Shown piece after piece: positions 28,473 to 43,400 of a DNA stretch of 64,000 nucleotides (position 1 is its first letter; every line of letters starts with the position of its first letter). This DNA is from Methanobacteriota archaeon (GTDB taxonomy: Archaea > Thermoplasmatota > Poseidoniia > Poseidoniales > Thalassarchaeaceae). Location of the stretch: positions 1-64,000 of the forward strand of contig JAERST010000024.1 of the NCBI GenBank assembly GCA_016845365.1, written 5' to 3'. Both the position numbers and the translations under genes were made by a program. The notes under the pieces are model-generated. The model saw only the letters and a program-made list of their open reading frames with translations. It was not told the origin of the DNA and ran no database searches.

Positions 28473-31400
28473 ATGGTTGCAGCCATGCCGCTAACTGCTG
28501 AGACAACGAACAACAGGTTTGACCTGACGACGATCGCCCTGGGATTGGCCGCCATGATGGCGCTGGTCCTGGTTGCAGGATCGCTGAACGAGGCCCCCGT
28601 GGCCGTAAATGAACTGGACGAGGCCAGCTCGCAACGCTTCGCTGTGCCGACAATTTCGATTACAACAATCGCTTCTGATGGGTACATCAATGAGGATGAA
28701 TCCAGTACAAATGGATTCACGGTGACTGGCTGGGCAACGGATGCGGATAACGATTGTTCAGGTGGCGCTTGTACCGTTACGGTTGAACTGACAGATTCTG
28801 CTGGTGATGACCATTCAGAGACTTGTACAGTTACAGCATCGAATACTTGGAGCTGTACTTTTGCCGCCGGCGATCTTACTGCTTCGAGTATTGCAGATGG
28901 GACGGTTACAGTCACGGCAGATGTGAGTAACGATGACGGCGCCGCTACTCAAGCATCGGGTCAGGCGGTGCTAGACACTGTTGATCCAACCGTCACTATT
29001 GATTCTTCTCAAATCGATTCAGGTGACAGCTACAATTCAGACGTAACTCTTAGTTTTACTATGAGTGAGGACACTTCAAACTTTGTAGTGGGTGACGTAA
29101 CTGCTGGCGGAGGCGGTTGTTCACTCAGTTCATTCACTGAAGTCAACTCTCAGAGTTACACGGTTGTTTGTGATCCTAGTTCAGAGGCGGCCATTACAAT
29201 TGATGTAAACGCTGGAGCATTTACTGATGCAGCTGGTAACGGGAATACGGTTGCCACTCAATTTACTTGGACAAATGACGAGACTGCACCTACAATGACA
29301 CTTTCGACTAACGATGTTGGGGACGGCGGGTCTCACAACGCAGCAGTCACGATTACATTCACTGCTGGGCAGGCTACCTCTGATTTTGCAGTTGGAGATA
29401 TTACTACCGGTGGTGGGGGCGACTGTACCCTCTCATCCTTCACGTCGAACTCTGCAACGGAGTATACAGCAGTTTGTACTCCTGATTCAGATGGAACCGT
29501 AACTGTTCAGGTCGCTGCTGGAACGTTTACGGATGCGGCGGGGAACAGCAACACCGTTTCGAACGAATATGATTGGACACATGACTCCACTGCACCGACG
29601 ATTTCAAGCTTCTCTCTTGCTGCATGCGATTGTGCTGTAGGTGAGACAGTGACGGGGACAATTACTGCAGATGCTTCTGGATATTCTAATTCTGCCATAT
29701 CGATAAACGGAGTAACTGTATCCACTTTCCAAGACAATAGTGACAATACATACACTGTAACTTATGTTGTCGTAGAGGGTAATGACGATCAGAGTGCTGG
29801 GTCGACACCTGTGAGTGCAGTTCTCTCAGACGGTCTCAACACCAATTCCGCATTCACGACAGCCTCGTATGGTGGAACCTTGACCATTGATGCTAACTCC
29901 CCTGCAGCTACCACAACAGTATCTGCTCCTTCCGGAACATATGGGGTTGGCGAGAGTATCACAATTACGATTACCGCGAGCGAGACTGGATTGTCATGCT
30001 CGGCATGTACGATGAACGGGGTAACAGTAACCGGTTTCACAGACAACAACGATAATACCTACACTGCAACTTATACAGTCGCGGAAGGTAATACAGACCG
30101 AGCTGCTGGAGCTTCCGACTTCATCAGTTTCGTCCTCTCTGACGCTGCAGGAAATACTAACTCAGCCTTCACAACTCTAACTGAGTCAGGTGGTGCTGTT
30201 GTTATCGATGGAAACTCGCCCGCTACGACGACAACGGTTTCTGCCCCGGCCGGAACATATGGGGTTGGCGAGAGTATCACAATTACGATTACCGCGAGCG
30301 AGACCGGATTGTCATGCTCGGCTTGTACGATGAACGGCGTGACTGTTTCTGGCTTCACAGATAACAATGACAACACCTACACTGCAACTTACACAGTTGC
30401 GGAAGGTAATACGGACCGAGCTGCTGGGGCTTCGGACTTTATCAGTTTCGTCCTCGCTGACGCTGCAGGTAATACTAACTCTGCTTTCACCACTTTAACT
30501 GAGTCAGGCGGTGCTGTTGTTATCGACGGAAATACGCCTGCTGATGCATCTTCGGTTTCTGCTCCAGCGGGAACATATGCTGTGGGCGATACAATAACGG
30601 TAACTATTACGGCAAGTGAAACAGGGTTGTCTTGTACTTCTTGTACAATGAACGGAGCTGCTCTAACTGGATTCACTGATAACAGTGATAACACATACAC
30701 AGCAACTTACACAGTAGTGGAAGGTCATTCAGACCGTGATGCTTCGGCCTCAAACTTCGTCAGTATTGACCTCGAGGACGCCGCTGGGAACTCCAATAAC
30801 GCCGTGACTACGTTAACGGAGTCGGGTGGGTCAGTAATTATCGATGCAAATTCTCCTGCAGCAACGACTACTGTAAGTGTTGCATCAGGAAATTATGGCG
30901 TCGGCTCTGACATTTCAATCACAATCACTGCCAGTGAAACTGGATTGTCTTGTTCTGCATGCACGATGAATAGCGTTACGGTTACTGGCTTTACAGATAA
31001 TGGCGACAACACCTACACTGCAACTTACACAGTTGCGGAAGGTAATACGGACCGAGCTGCTGGGGCTTCGGACTTCATCAGTTTCGTACTTGCTGATTCC
31101 GCTGGAAATACAAATGCTGCATTTACAACGTTAACAGAATCTGGTGGGGCGGTAGTCATCGACGCCAACACCCCAACAATCTCAACTGCTTCTGTGCCCT
31201 CGGGAACCTACAAAATAGGTGATGCAATTACTTTAACAATTACCGCGGGCGAAACTTCTCTCTCCGAGAGCGCAATTTCAGTAAATGGAGTCTCAGTTAC
31301 AGGTTTTACAGACAATAATGATAACACGTACTCAGCCACCTATACAGTTGTTGAAGGTAATACGGATAGATCAGCGGGTCAAACACCAGTTAGTGTCGTT

Positions 31401-34400
31401 TTATCAGATGGTATCAATTCCAATTCAGCGTTTACAACTCTCACAGAATCTGGCGGTGATGTCACAATTGATGCCACGAAACCAACGGTAGAAATCTCCG
31501 TTTCTCAAGTCTCATCTGGTGGGACATATAACGCAGATGTCTCAATCACATTCACAATAAGTGAATCAACGGCTGACTTCGTCTCCGGAGACATTTCCAC
31601 CTCCGGCTGTACAATAGGAGACTTTAGTGGATCAGGCACATCTTACACAGCAACTTGTTCCGGTGGCCTATCAGAGGGTACAGTCACACTAGATGTCGCC
31701 GCTGGCGTGTTGTCTGATTCTGCTGGAAATACTAATTCTGCAGCGACTCAGTATTCGTGGACTCATGATGAAACTGCTCCACTAATTGGAATAACAACAG
31801 TTGCATCAGACGGATATGTCAACAACGCTGAGAAGAACACCAATGGATTCTCCGTCTCTGGTACGGCTAACGGTGCAGACGGACAGACCGTCACAGTAGG
31901 ATATGGTGATGCTTCTACGACTTGCACGGTTTCAGGGACATCATACACTTGTACATTTTCGACATCAGATTTGGCATCAGCTGGCACCAGCTCGGGTGAT
32001 TCAGTTCAATTAACTGCGGATGTTGACGACGCGGCGGGTAATTCAGCAAGTCAGGCTACCTTCTTTGCAACCGAGGACACGGTTGCACCATCTGTAACCG
32101 CATTGTCTCTGGCAGCGGGGACCTTGGGAGTTGGAGATTCATTGACCCTCACAATTACTGCAGATGCGGCAGGGTACACAAAGAACACTATTACAATTAA
32201 CGGAGAGAATACTGGTTCGATAACTGATGCTGGCGGCGGATCTTACACCATTTCGTACACTATTGCTGAAGGAAATACAGATAGAGCAGCTGGCGCCACG
32301 CCTGCAAGCGTCATTCTTTCTGATACGGCAGGTAACACTAACTCAGCTTACACGACCGTATCCTATGCGGGCACGCTCACTATCGATGCTAATACGCCCT
32401 CCATTAGTTCTGCAACAATTTCCTCAGGCACTTATGCCGTCGGCGACGCGGTTAGCATGACTATTGATGCCGGTGAAACAGGCCTCTCCGAAAGTGCCAT
32501 TTCCATAAACGGAGTTGCCGTCTCTGGATTCACAGACAACAACGACAACACATACTCTGTGACTTACACAGTGGGAGAAGGAAACACGGACAGAGCGTCC
32601 GGGGCTTCCGATTTCATTAGCGTCGTTTTAGATGACGGAGTAAACACGAACGTAGCATATACCACTCTCACTGAGTCTGGTGGAGATGTTGTAATCGATG
32701 CTAATTCACCGGCTGCAACCAGCACAGTATCTGTTTCCGCGGACACAGTTGGTGTTGGAGATACAGTAACTTTGACCATCACAGCCAGCGAGACAGGACT
32801 TTCCTGTTCTGCTTGTACGATGAACAGTGGAACTCTAACAGCATTCACAGACAACAACGACAACACGTACACAGCAACATACACTGTTGCAGAAGGTCAA
32901 ACGGACCGTGCATCTGGTGCGTCTGATTTCATCAGTATCGTATTGGCTGACTCTGCAGGAAACACTAACTCTGCATTCACTACTCTTACTGAGTCGGGTG
33001 GAGATTTGGTAATCGACGCGAACACTCCGTCAATTACCTCCGCAACTATCACTTCGGGAACTTACGCAGTAGGTGACGCCATTACCATGACCATTGATGC
33101 TGGCGAGACTGGCTTGACTTCGAGTGCAATTACGATCAATGGTGTTGCAGTAACGGGCTTTACCGATAACAACGACAACACTTACTCAGTAACTTACACA
33201 GTTGTCGAAGGCAACACTGACCGGGCCTCTGGCGCTTCTGACTTCATCAGCGTGGTCTTGGATGACAGCGAGAATACAAACTCCGCCTACACGACACTAA
33301 CAGAGTCTGGTGGAGATGTTGTAATTGATGCGAATTCCCCTGCGACAACAACCAGTGTCTCGGTATCGTCGGGAACCTACGCAGTTGGAGATGCAATATC
33401 GATTACAATTACTGCTAGCGAGACAGGCCTATCTTGTTCCGCTTGTTCTATGAACGGCGTGACTGTTACTGGCTTCACAGATAACAATGACAACACCTAC
33501 ACTGCAACTTACACAGTTGCAGAAGGTAACACAGACCGAGCATCTGGTGCTTCTGACTTCATCAGCTTCGTCCTGGCAGACTCGGCGGGCAACACGAACG
33601 CAGCATTCACTACTCTCACTGAGTCTGGTGGAGATGTTGTAATCGATGCTAATTCACCTACCTTGACAACTGTATCAATTTCTACCGCTGGGACCGGAGA
33701 TGCGAATAACGGAGATGATGTTACTCTCTCGTTTACTTCTAGTGAAACTATTGGAACGCCATCATGCACTATAAATGACGGTGAAGGAAATGCGATGGCA
33801 AATTCAGTAACTGTTTCCAACACGCAAAACAACGACTGGACATGTGTAGTAGACACAGCTGATGATGATGGAAATGGAGCCATTTCGTTCTCCATCACGT
33901 TCTCAGACTCAGCTTCCAACGCGGGTTCCGCGGTTAGTAGCGTCACTGATTCGACCAGCGTAACTATCGATAACACACATCCAACATTGAGCACAATTGC
34001 AATTTCAACTGACGGTAACGCAGGATACGGAAAGAGTGGAGACACACTCACATTGACAATAACTGCAAGCGAATCGGTCACAAACCTCGCTTGTACGATA
34101 GCGAGTGAATCTGCGACAATGTCTGGTTCTGGGACCTCCTGGACTGCAGAGTTAACACTGAGCGGAGATGAAAATGAAGGGTCAGCATCTTTCTCTTGTG
34201 CAAGTCACACTGATTCTGCAGGAAATGAGGGAGTCGCGGATACATCGGCCGATTCAGGCTCTGTAACCATCGACTTCACTGTTGCAGCAGCAACAGAAAG
34301 CGTGGCAGTATCAACTCCAGCTTCAGACACGACACCAGATGTCACGATTAGCGTGACTGAATCTGGAACAGTTGACGTTGGTGGCTCCTGTGGCTCATCC

Positions 34401-37400
34401 ACCTCTACCTCAGTTAGCTCAGGAACAAACACGTTGACACTGACTCAGTCTGATGACACAACTGCATTATCGGATGGCACCTACTCTGATTGTACGGTGA
34501 CCTTCACCGATAGTGCAGGTAATGCGGCAAGTGCTCTCACGCTAACGACGTTCGTCGTGGATACCGGTGCACCTTCAGTTACACTCTCTTACACGGGTTC
34601 TTCACCAGCTACTGGATCTACCTTCGATGTATCGATTTCATTCAGTGAATCAGTAACAGGCTTCGCTGTTGGTGACATTACGGTAAGCGGGGGCTCAGCT
34701 TCGTTATCTGGAAGCGGTTCAAGTTACACAGCAACTATCACCCCAACTGCTGATGGAACTGTGACAATCGATGTTGCGGCTGGTGTCGCATCAGATTCAT
34801 CTAGCAATACTAACACTGCTGCAACTCAACTTTCAGTCGATTCAGATCAGGCCGATGCCCCAGCGTTCACGAGCACTGCGGGAACAAGCGCTACGGAAGA
34901 TAGTGCATATTCCTACACCATCACAGCAACAGATGCAGATGATGGTTCACCTAATTCGAACACAATTACCCTGTCGTGTACGACCTGCCCATCTTGGTTG
35001 ACATTTACCGACAATGGTGGCGGATCTGCAAGTCTGACCGGCACTCCTAGTGACTCGGCAGTCGGTTCGAATTCCGTAGTATTGAAGGCAGAAGATGGTG
35101 ATGGAGAATACACTACCCAATCGTTTACTATTACCGTGACAAATGTCAATGATGTTGGAACTGTGTCAATTACAGGAACCAATGCAGAGGACAGTACTCT
35201 AACTGCATCTGTCTCGGACGACGATGGCCTGACAGGAGTGTCCATCACATACCAGTGGCAGAGTTCATCTGATCTCTCGAGTTGGAGTGACATTTCAGAT
35301 GCTGATGACTCGACGTTTACTTTGACTCAGACACAGGTCGGCGATTACATGCGCGTACGCGTGCAATACACTGACGAAGACAGCACTCAAGAATCGCACA
35401 CTGCAATGTTGAGTACAACTGTCTCGAACGTCAATGACGACAACACCGGCACTCCGACAATCTCGGGAACGACCACAGAGGATGAAACTCTGACTGCAGA
35501 CGCTTCTCCACTATCTGGCAATGACGAGGACGGAATGTCTGGTTCTTCGTTCACCTACCAGTGGCAGCGCTGTACAAGCACGACAACATCGACATGTTCG
35601 GACATCTCGAGCGCAACCTCGTCGACTTACGACCTCGATGACAGCGACGCAGAGCAATACATCCGCGTAGGTGTGTCATACACTGATGATGAAGGAACAT
35701 CTGAGACAGTTTACAGCTCAGTTACTGCACAGATTACCGATGTTAACGATGGACCATCCGCAGGTGATGACCAGACAGGTTCAGTTACAGAGGATGACTC
35801 GACAACAACTGCTACGGGAACAGTCTCTGGTAGCGATGTAGATCCGTCTGACACACTCAGTTACACTGCAGGTAGCACTTCCGGAACATACGGAACATTC
35901 GCTGTAGTAAGTGGAACTGGTGCCTGGACTTACACCATCTCGAACGCTGATGCTGATACGGACGCTCTCGACTCTACTGAGAGCGACACGGACACATTCA
36001 CAGTTACAGTCTCTGACGGAACACTCAGCGACACTATGGATGTCGTAATCACCATCAATGGTGCGAATGATGCTCCAGTAGTCTCGAGTGCAATCTCTGA
36101 TGAGAGCACAGATGAGGACGCATCCTACTCGCTCGATGTGACAGGAGGGTTCTCAGATGTCGATGTCGAAGATCTGACTTACACTATGTCTGGTGCACCA
36201 AGCACTCTGAGCATCTCGAGTGGCACAATCAGTGGAACTCCAACTAATGATGATGTTGGAACTCACTCGATTACTGTAACCGCATCTGACGGCGATGCTT
36301 CGGTCTCGGACACATACGTTCTGACTGTTGCAAACACCAACGATGCTCCAACTGTTGCAAACGCCATCGCAGACGACAGCGTGGCCGAAGATTCATCCTA
36401 CACCTTTGACTTCTCGAATGTGTTCAGTGATGTTGACTCTGGCGACTCGTGTTCATACAGTGTATCTGGTAACCCGAGCACAATCACAATCTCTGGAACA
36501 GATCTGACTGGAACTCCTCTGAATGCAGATGTTGGTACTCACACGATTACCTTGACTTGCACAGATGGAAGTAACGCAGCTGTGTCCGATTCATTCGATC
36601 TTACAGTGATCAACACGAATGATGCTCCAACCATTACCAGCACTGCAATCACTGCAGTCGATGAGGATGCAGCCTATTCATACACAGTGACCACTGCAGA
36701 TGATGACGGTGAGACAATCACACTGACCGGAACGACTGTTCCATCGTGGTTGACATTCACCGCGTCGACTGGTGTCTTGGCTGGAACTCCAACCAACGAC
36801 TATGTTGGAAGCCACAGTGTGGTCATCACAGCGTCGGACGGAACTGCCTCGGTGACAGACACGTTTACCATCACAGTCTCGAACACCAACGATGCTCCTG
36901 AAGCAGGTGCTGACCAGACTGGCAGTCTAACCGAAGATGATTCGACCACCACTGCAACTGGAACTGTGTCTGGAAGCGATGTTGACTCTGGCGACACTCT
37001 ATCGTACGCAACGAGTTCAACTGGCGGAACCTACGGAAGCTTCGCAATCGTAGACACAACCGGTGCCTGGACATACACGCTGGACAATAGCGATGCAGAC
37101 ACAACGGCTCTCGATGCTGATGATTCGGTAACGGACACTTACACCATCACAGTAACAGACGACGGAACTGGTACTCTAACCGACACCATGACAGTCACGA
37201 TCACCATCACTGGTGCAGATGACGATGTCACAGCTGGCGCAGACCAGACTGGCTCGGTAACTGAGGATGCTTCGACAACCACAGCAACTGGTACTATGGA
37301 TGCAAGCGACGCAGATGCAGACGCTTCACTATCCTACAGTGGCGATGCAACCGGAGTTTACGGTTCGATTGCAATTGACAGCACTGGTGCTTGGACATAC

Positions 37401-40400
37401 ACATTGGACAACGCCGATGCGGACACAACTGCACTGGATGCAGGCGACTCAGTTGACGACGTGTTCACTCTAACCGTGAGTGACTCTTCCTCTGGCGAAT
37501 CTGACACAATGACCGTCACCATCACCGTAACCGGTGCTGACGACGATGTGAGTGCTGGAGCTGACCAGACTGGAGCGGTAACTGAGGACGCGAGCACATC
37601 AACCGCAACCGGCACAATTGCTGGAAGCGATGCAGATGATGCTTCCTCGCTCTCTTACAGTGGAGACGCAACCGGAACCTATGGTTCGATTGCCGTTGAC
37701 TCAAGCACTGGTGCTTGGACATACACATTGGACAATACCGATGCTGACACAACTGCACTAGATGCAGGTGATGAGGTCACGGACGCATTCACCATGACTG
37801 TCTCCGACAGCGCTTCGAGCGAAAGTGACACTATGACTGTCACAATCACCGTCACGGGTGCTAACGACGCGCCTGACGCAGGAAGCGACGCAACTGGTGC
37901 AGTCACTGAGGATGCAACCACAACCACGGCTACTGGCACTGTCTCCCCGACGGATGACGATGCTTCGGCAGCATTCACCTACAGCGGTGACGCAACTGGA
38001 ACATACGGTGCGATCGCAGTCGACAGCGCTGGTGCTTGGACATACACCTTGGACAATAGCGATGCAGACACTACTGCACTCGACGCAGGTGACTCGGTAA
38101 GTGACGCGTTCACTCTGACTGTATCAGACGGAACTGCCTCCGACACATTGACAGTCACTATCACCGTAACTGGTGCTGATGACGATGTCAGTGCTGGTGC
38201 TGACCAGACAGGCGCTGTGACAGAAGACGCAACGACAACTACTGCAACGGGAACGGTCGCAGGAAGCGATGCTGATGCAGATTCGGTGCTCTCGTACAGT
38301 GGAGATGCCACAGGCACATACGGTTCAATTGCTCTAAGTGGCGCAGATTGGACCTACACCCTGGACAATAGCGATGCAGACACAACTGCCCTAGATGCAG
38401 GTGACTCAGTAACTGATGCCTTCACCATCACAGTCAGTGATTCTGCCTCTGGTGAGTCGGACACAATGACTGTGACAATCACGATCTCTGGTGCTGATGA
38501 CGATGTCAGTGCTGGTGCTGACCAGACTGGAGCTGTAACTGAGGACGCAAGCACCTCGACAGCAACAGGAACAATCGCTGGAACTGATGCCGACGGTGCT
38601 TCGGCACTCTCGTACAGCGGAGATGCAACTGGAACCTACGGTTCGATTGCAGTCGTATCGACCACAGGTGTTTGGACCTACACATTGGATAACACCGATT
38701 CTGACACTACCGCACTAGACGCAGGTGACTCAGTCACAGATGTGTTCACAATGACAGTATCCGACAGTGCTTCGAGCGAATCTGACACCATGACGGTGAC
38801 AATCACAGTCACTGGTGCAAACGACGCTCCGAGTGCCGGAGATGATGCAACAGGCGCGGTAACTGAGGATGCTACGGCAACCACGGCAACCGGCTCGATC
38901 ACAGCAACTGACGACGATGCTTCGGCAGCATTCACCTACAGCGGTGACGCAACCGGAACATACGGATCGATTGCAGTCGACAGCGCTGGTGCATGGACAT
39001 ACACCTTGGACAACAGCGATGCTGACACCGATGCCCTCGCACACGATGGCTCGGGCACTGACACGTTCACTCTGACAGTATCCGACGGAACTGCATCAGA
39101 CACGATGACAGTAACAGTCACGGTCTCTGGTGCAAACGACGCCCCGACCGTTGCAACTGCTATCTCAGATGCAAGCACGGATGAGGATGCAGCATACAGC
39201 CTCGACATCTCGAGCAACTTTGCTGATGTCGACACTGGCGATGCTCTATCATTCAGCGCAACCGGCCTACCTACCACACTCTCGATATCTTCGGATGGTG
39301 TGATCTCAGGAACTCCGGTCAACGCAGATGTTGGAACACACACGATTGTAGTCACTGCAACTGATGATGCGACAACCGCTGGCTCAGTCACGGACACCTA
39401 CGTCTTGACTGTCGTCAACACTGATGACGCAACCACGGGTACAGTCACAATTAGTGGAGACGCATACGATGATGAGACGCTAACAGCCGTCACTAGTGAT
39501 TTGGCTGACGATGACGGATTGGGCACATTCACCTACCAGTGGGCTGACGCTGACGGAGATATCTCGGGAGCAAACAGCAGCACGTACACCATCCCATCCT
39601 GTGAGAGCACAGCGGTTTGCAGTTCACTTGGCAAGACCTACACTGTAACCGTCACTCACACTGATGCATACAGCGTCGTGCAGACAATGGATGCTTCCGC
39701 CGCTACCTCGGCAGTCACCCTCAACCCAGATGGTGACCTCGATGGTGATGGAATCATCAATAGCGCTGACACGGATGACGACGGTGACGGCTGGATCGAC
39801 AGCTCGGATGCCTTCCCAAGCGACTCAGACGAGTGGCTCGACACCGACTCCGATGGAATCGGTAACAACGAGGACACAGATGATGACGGCGACGGTGTCG
39901 CTGACGCAGATGATGACTTCCCAACCGATGCAAGTGAGCAGTGGGATGCTGACGGCGACGGCTGGGGTCACAATGCTGACGCAGACGATGACGGCGACGG
40001 AATCGAGGACTCAGTTGACGACGACGATGACGGCGATGGAGACCCAGATGCTACCGACCAATTCCCGAACAACTACAACGAGTGGGACGACACCGACTCG
40101 GATGGAATCGGTAACAACGCTGACACAGATGACGACGGTGATGGAGTTGAGGATGCAGACGACGCATTCCCACTCGACTCAACCGAGACTCTCGACACAG
40201 ACGGCGACGGAACCGGTAACAATGCTGACACTGATGACGACGGCGACGGATTCTCTGACGATGACGAGACCACCAACTGTGGTGAGGCTAACGACCCGCT
40301 AGACTCGGCTGACACACCAACCGACACCGACGGCGACATGTCTTGTGACACACTCGACGACGACGATGACGGCGACGGTGTGGTCGACGCAAGCGATGCA

Positions 40401-43400
40401 TTCCCACTTGACCCAAGTGAGACCACCGACTACGATGGTGACGGCACTGGCGACAACGCTGACACTGACGATGACAACGACGGATACGCGGACGATGTCG
40501 ATGCCTTCGACAACGATGTTGATGCCTGGACCGACACCGATGGTGACGGACTGGCAGACGACTTCCCATTGGTCTCCGTCACAACCGAGTACAGTCTAAC
40601 AGTCTCTGACAGCTATGGTGACGGTGGACATGGAATCACAGTAACCTCCAGTGGAGGCTCAGTGCTGTGCTCTATCTCACAATACGGTTATTCCTCATCT
40701 GCCTCTTGCTCATTCGCGCTAACTAGTGGCACGGCTGATGTATACGTTAACACCGACTCTTGGGCATCTGAGGGTTCAATGGTCATCACAACACCAAGTG
40801 GCACCGTTGGAAGCACAATCACATGGAGCAGCGACTCAACTGTAACAACTCTAACCGAGTTGTCGACAACCGCAACTCCATCCGTGAGCGATGCTGGAAC
40901 CGTCCTCGACACTGACGACGATAACGACGGCGTCAGTGATGTGGATGAGGCTACTGCAGGCACTGACCCATTGGTGACTGACACCGATGGCGACGGCGAC
41001 GATGACCTCAACGACCAGTTCCCGCTCAACTCTGCTGAGTGGGACGACTCGGACGGCGACGCACCTGCTGGCTCGGACGGAACTGGATACGGAGACAACT
41101 CCGACGCCTTCCCGAACGATGCCTGCGCGAACGTCGACACCGATGGTGACGGCATGCCTGACTCGATTGTCGACGGCTGCACAACCACGTTGACCGAAGA
41201 CACGGACGACGACGGCGATGGTGTCCTCGACGAATTCGATGACTTCCCAACCGACTCGTCGGAGACAACTGACACCGACGGCGACGGAATCGGTAACAAT
41301 GCTGACACCGACGACGACGGTGACGGTACAGACGACGAGGATGACTGGGCACCTATTGACTCGAGCGAGTGGCGCGACGACGACGGCGACGGAATTGGAA
41401 ACAACGACGACGCAGACGACGACGGCGACGGCACTCCGGACGGTGATGACCCCTACCCACTGGACTACGATGACGACGGCTGGGACGATGTCTTCGAGAT
41501 CGACTGTAACACCGATCGCTTCAGCTCTTCGAGCACACCAAGTGACAACGATGCTGACTCGGTCCACCCAAGCGATGCTTCGGGCGCAATCAACCTCTGT
41601 GACTACGTCGATACCGACGATGACAACGATGGATACCTCGACACTGACGACGCGTTCTCCTTCGACGTGCACGCATGGAATGACACCGATGGTGACGGCA
41701 AGGCCGACAGCCTCGATGACAGCCTGACTCAGGTATCCTACGAGACTGTTCAACTGTGCACTGGCTCGACCTGGTACAGCACCTCGTACACGACCTACCC
41801 TGACCAACCGGTTGGTGGATACATCGCGGTTCAGTCGAGCCACGATGACAGCAATGGCGATGGTGAGGACGACGACGAGTGTTCCTTCACCCTACCAGCG
41901 GGCGAGACCTTGGTGGTCACGCTCAACACAGGTAGCTGGGGAAGTGAGGCTATTGTCGACATCGTCGACCCAAGCGGCACAAACCACAACTACGCGAGCT
42001 TCGGCAGCGGTGGCAACTACGAGGTTGCAACATTCACCGATGCCGGTGACTACACCATCTACTACGGTGACTCGTATGGCGACGGATGTAACCCATCCTC
42101 GTACTACGGTGTGTGCTGGGTGCAGGCTTCCTACACCTACATCTCGGGTGTTGTCGCAGCGACTGAGACTCCATACGGAACTCAACTCGACTACGATGAC
42201 GACGCGGACGGCTACACTGACCTCGACGAGACTGTGAACTGTGACGACGGTGGAGCATACGCATCCACTGCTGACCCACTCGACGCATCGAGCACTCCGG
42301 CCGATATGGACGGAGACTTGACTTGCGACGCTTTGGACAGCGACCGTGACGGTGACTCATACGACAACAGTGCCGATGTCTTCCCAGACGATGGCAGTGA
42401 GTGGATCGACACCGACAGCGACGGTACCGGTAACAACGCCGACACCGACGATGACGATGACGGAACACTTGACGTCGATGACGCGTTCTCCTTGGACAAC
42501 TGTGCCGACACAGATTCGGACAGCGACGGTAAGCCAGACTCGCTTGTCGCGGGCTGCACAAGCACGCTCGTGCGCGACGATGATGACGACGACGACGGCG
42601 TCTGGGACATCAACGACGCCTTCCCATTGGACGACACTGAGTCGTCCGACCTCGACGGTGACGGAATTGGTGACAATGCCGACAACGACGATGATGGCGA
42701 TGGTGTGAACGATAACCCAGACGTTTGGTCGATGAATGCTTGTGCAAGCGTCGATACTGACGGAGACGGAATGCCGGACAGCATGGATGCCGTGAACTCT
42801 TGTGGTGCTACGGTTGCTACGATTTCCTTCGAGGCTCCTGCGAGCGCGAGTGGAATGTACACCGACACGGGCAACTCGTCCGTTAACCACACGCTGGCCA
42901 ACAACGATGGTGAACCTGCGGTCAACTACGATGACACGAGCTACACGGCTTGCACAACTGGTGGATTCATTGGAACTGCGTTCAACTGCAGCTTCACTCT
43001 CGCTGACGGCGAGACGCTACACGCGACCATCAACTCGGCTTACACCTACGCGTACCACGCAATGTCGCTGACCGGTCCATCCGGTCACCTGCTGATGGCA
43101 GCCGATGACGGTGATTCGTACAGCGGCTGGGCTTCCAATGCTGGAGTCAGCTGGGGTCCATGGACCGAGGCTGGCACTTACACCTGGTCGCAGGATGCAG
43201 ATCCGTTCACCGGTGGCGCGAGTTACCAGATGGTATCCTTCGCAGCAACGGTCAGCGCATCTGACCTCGGCTACACCGCTTCGTACATCTCGACAGGTGG
43301 AAGCGGTCTGACCGACGGCGACTACTTCGGTGTGACGAACTATGCTTCGACAGTTGGAGCCTTCACCGATGGTGACCAAGGCTACCAGATGTCAGACAGC

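Noticed and set aside
29593-33643. CRISPR-like regular repeats
   Set aside because: The period is about 315 bp, the repeats are coding, in frame and degenerate, with no short repeat-spacer pattern; no cas genes are in the window.
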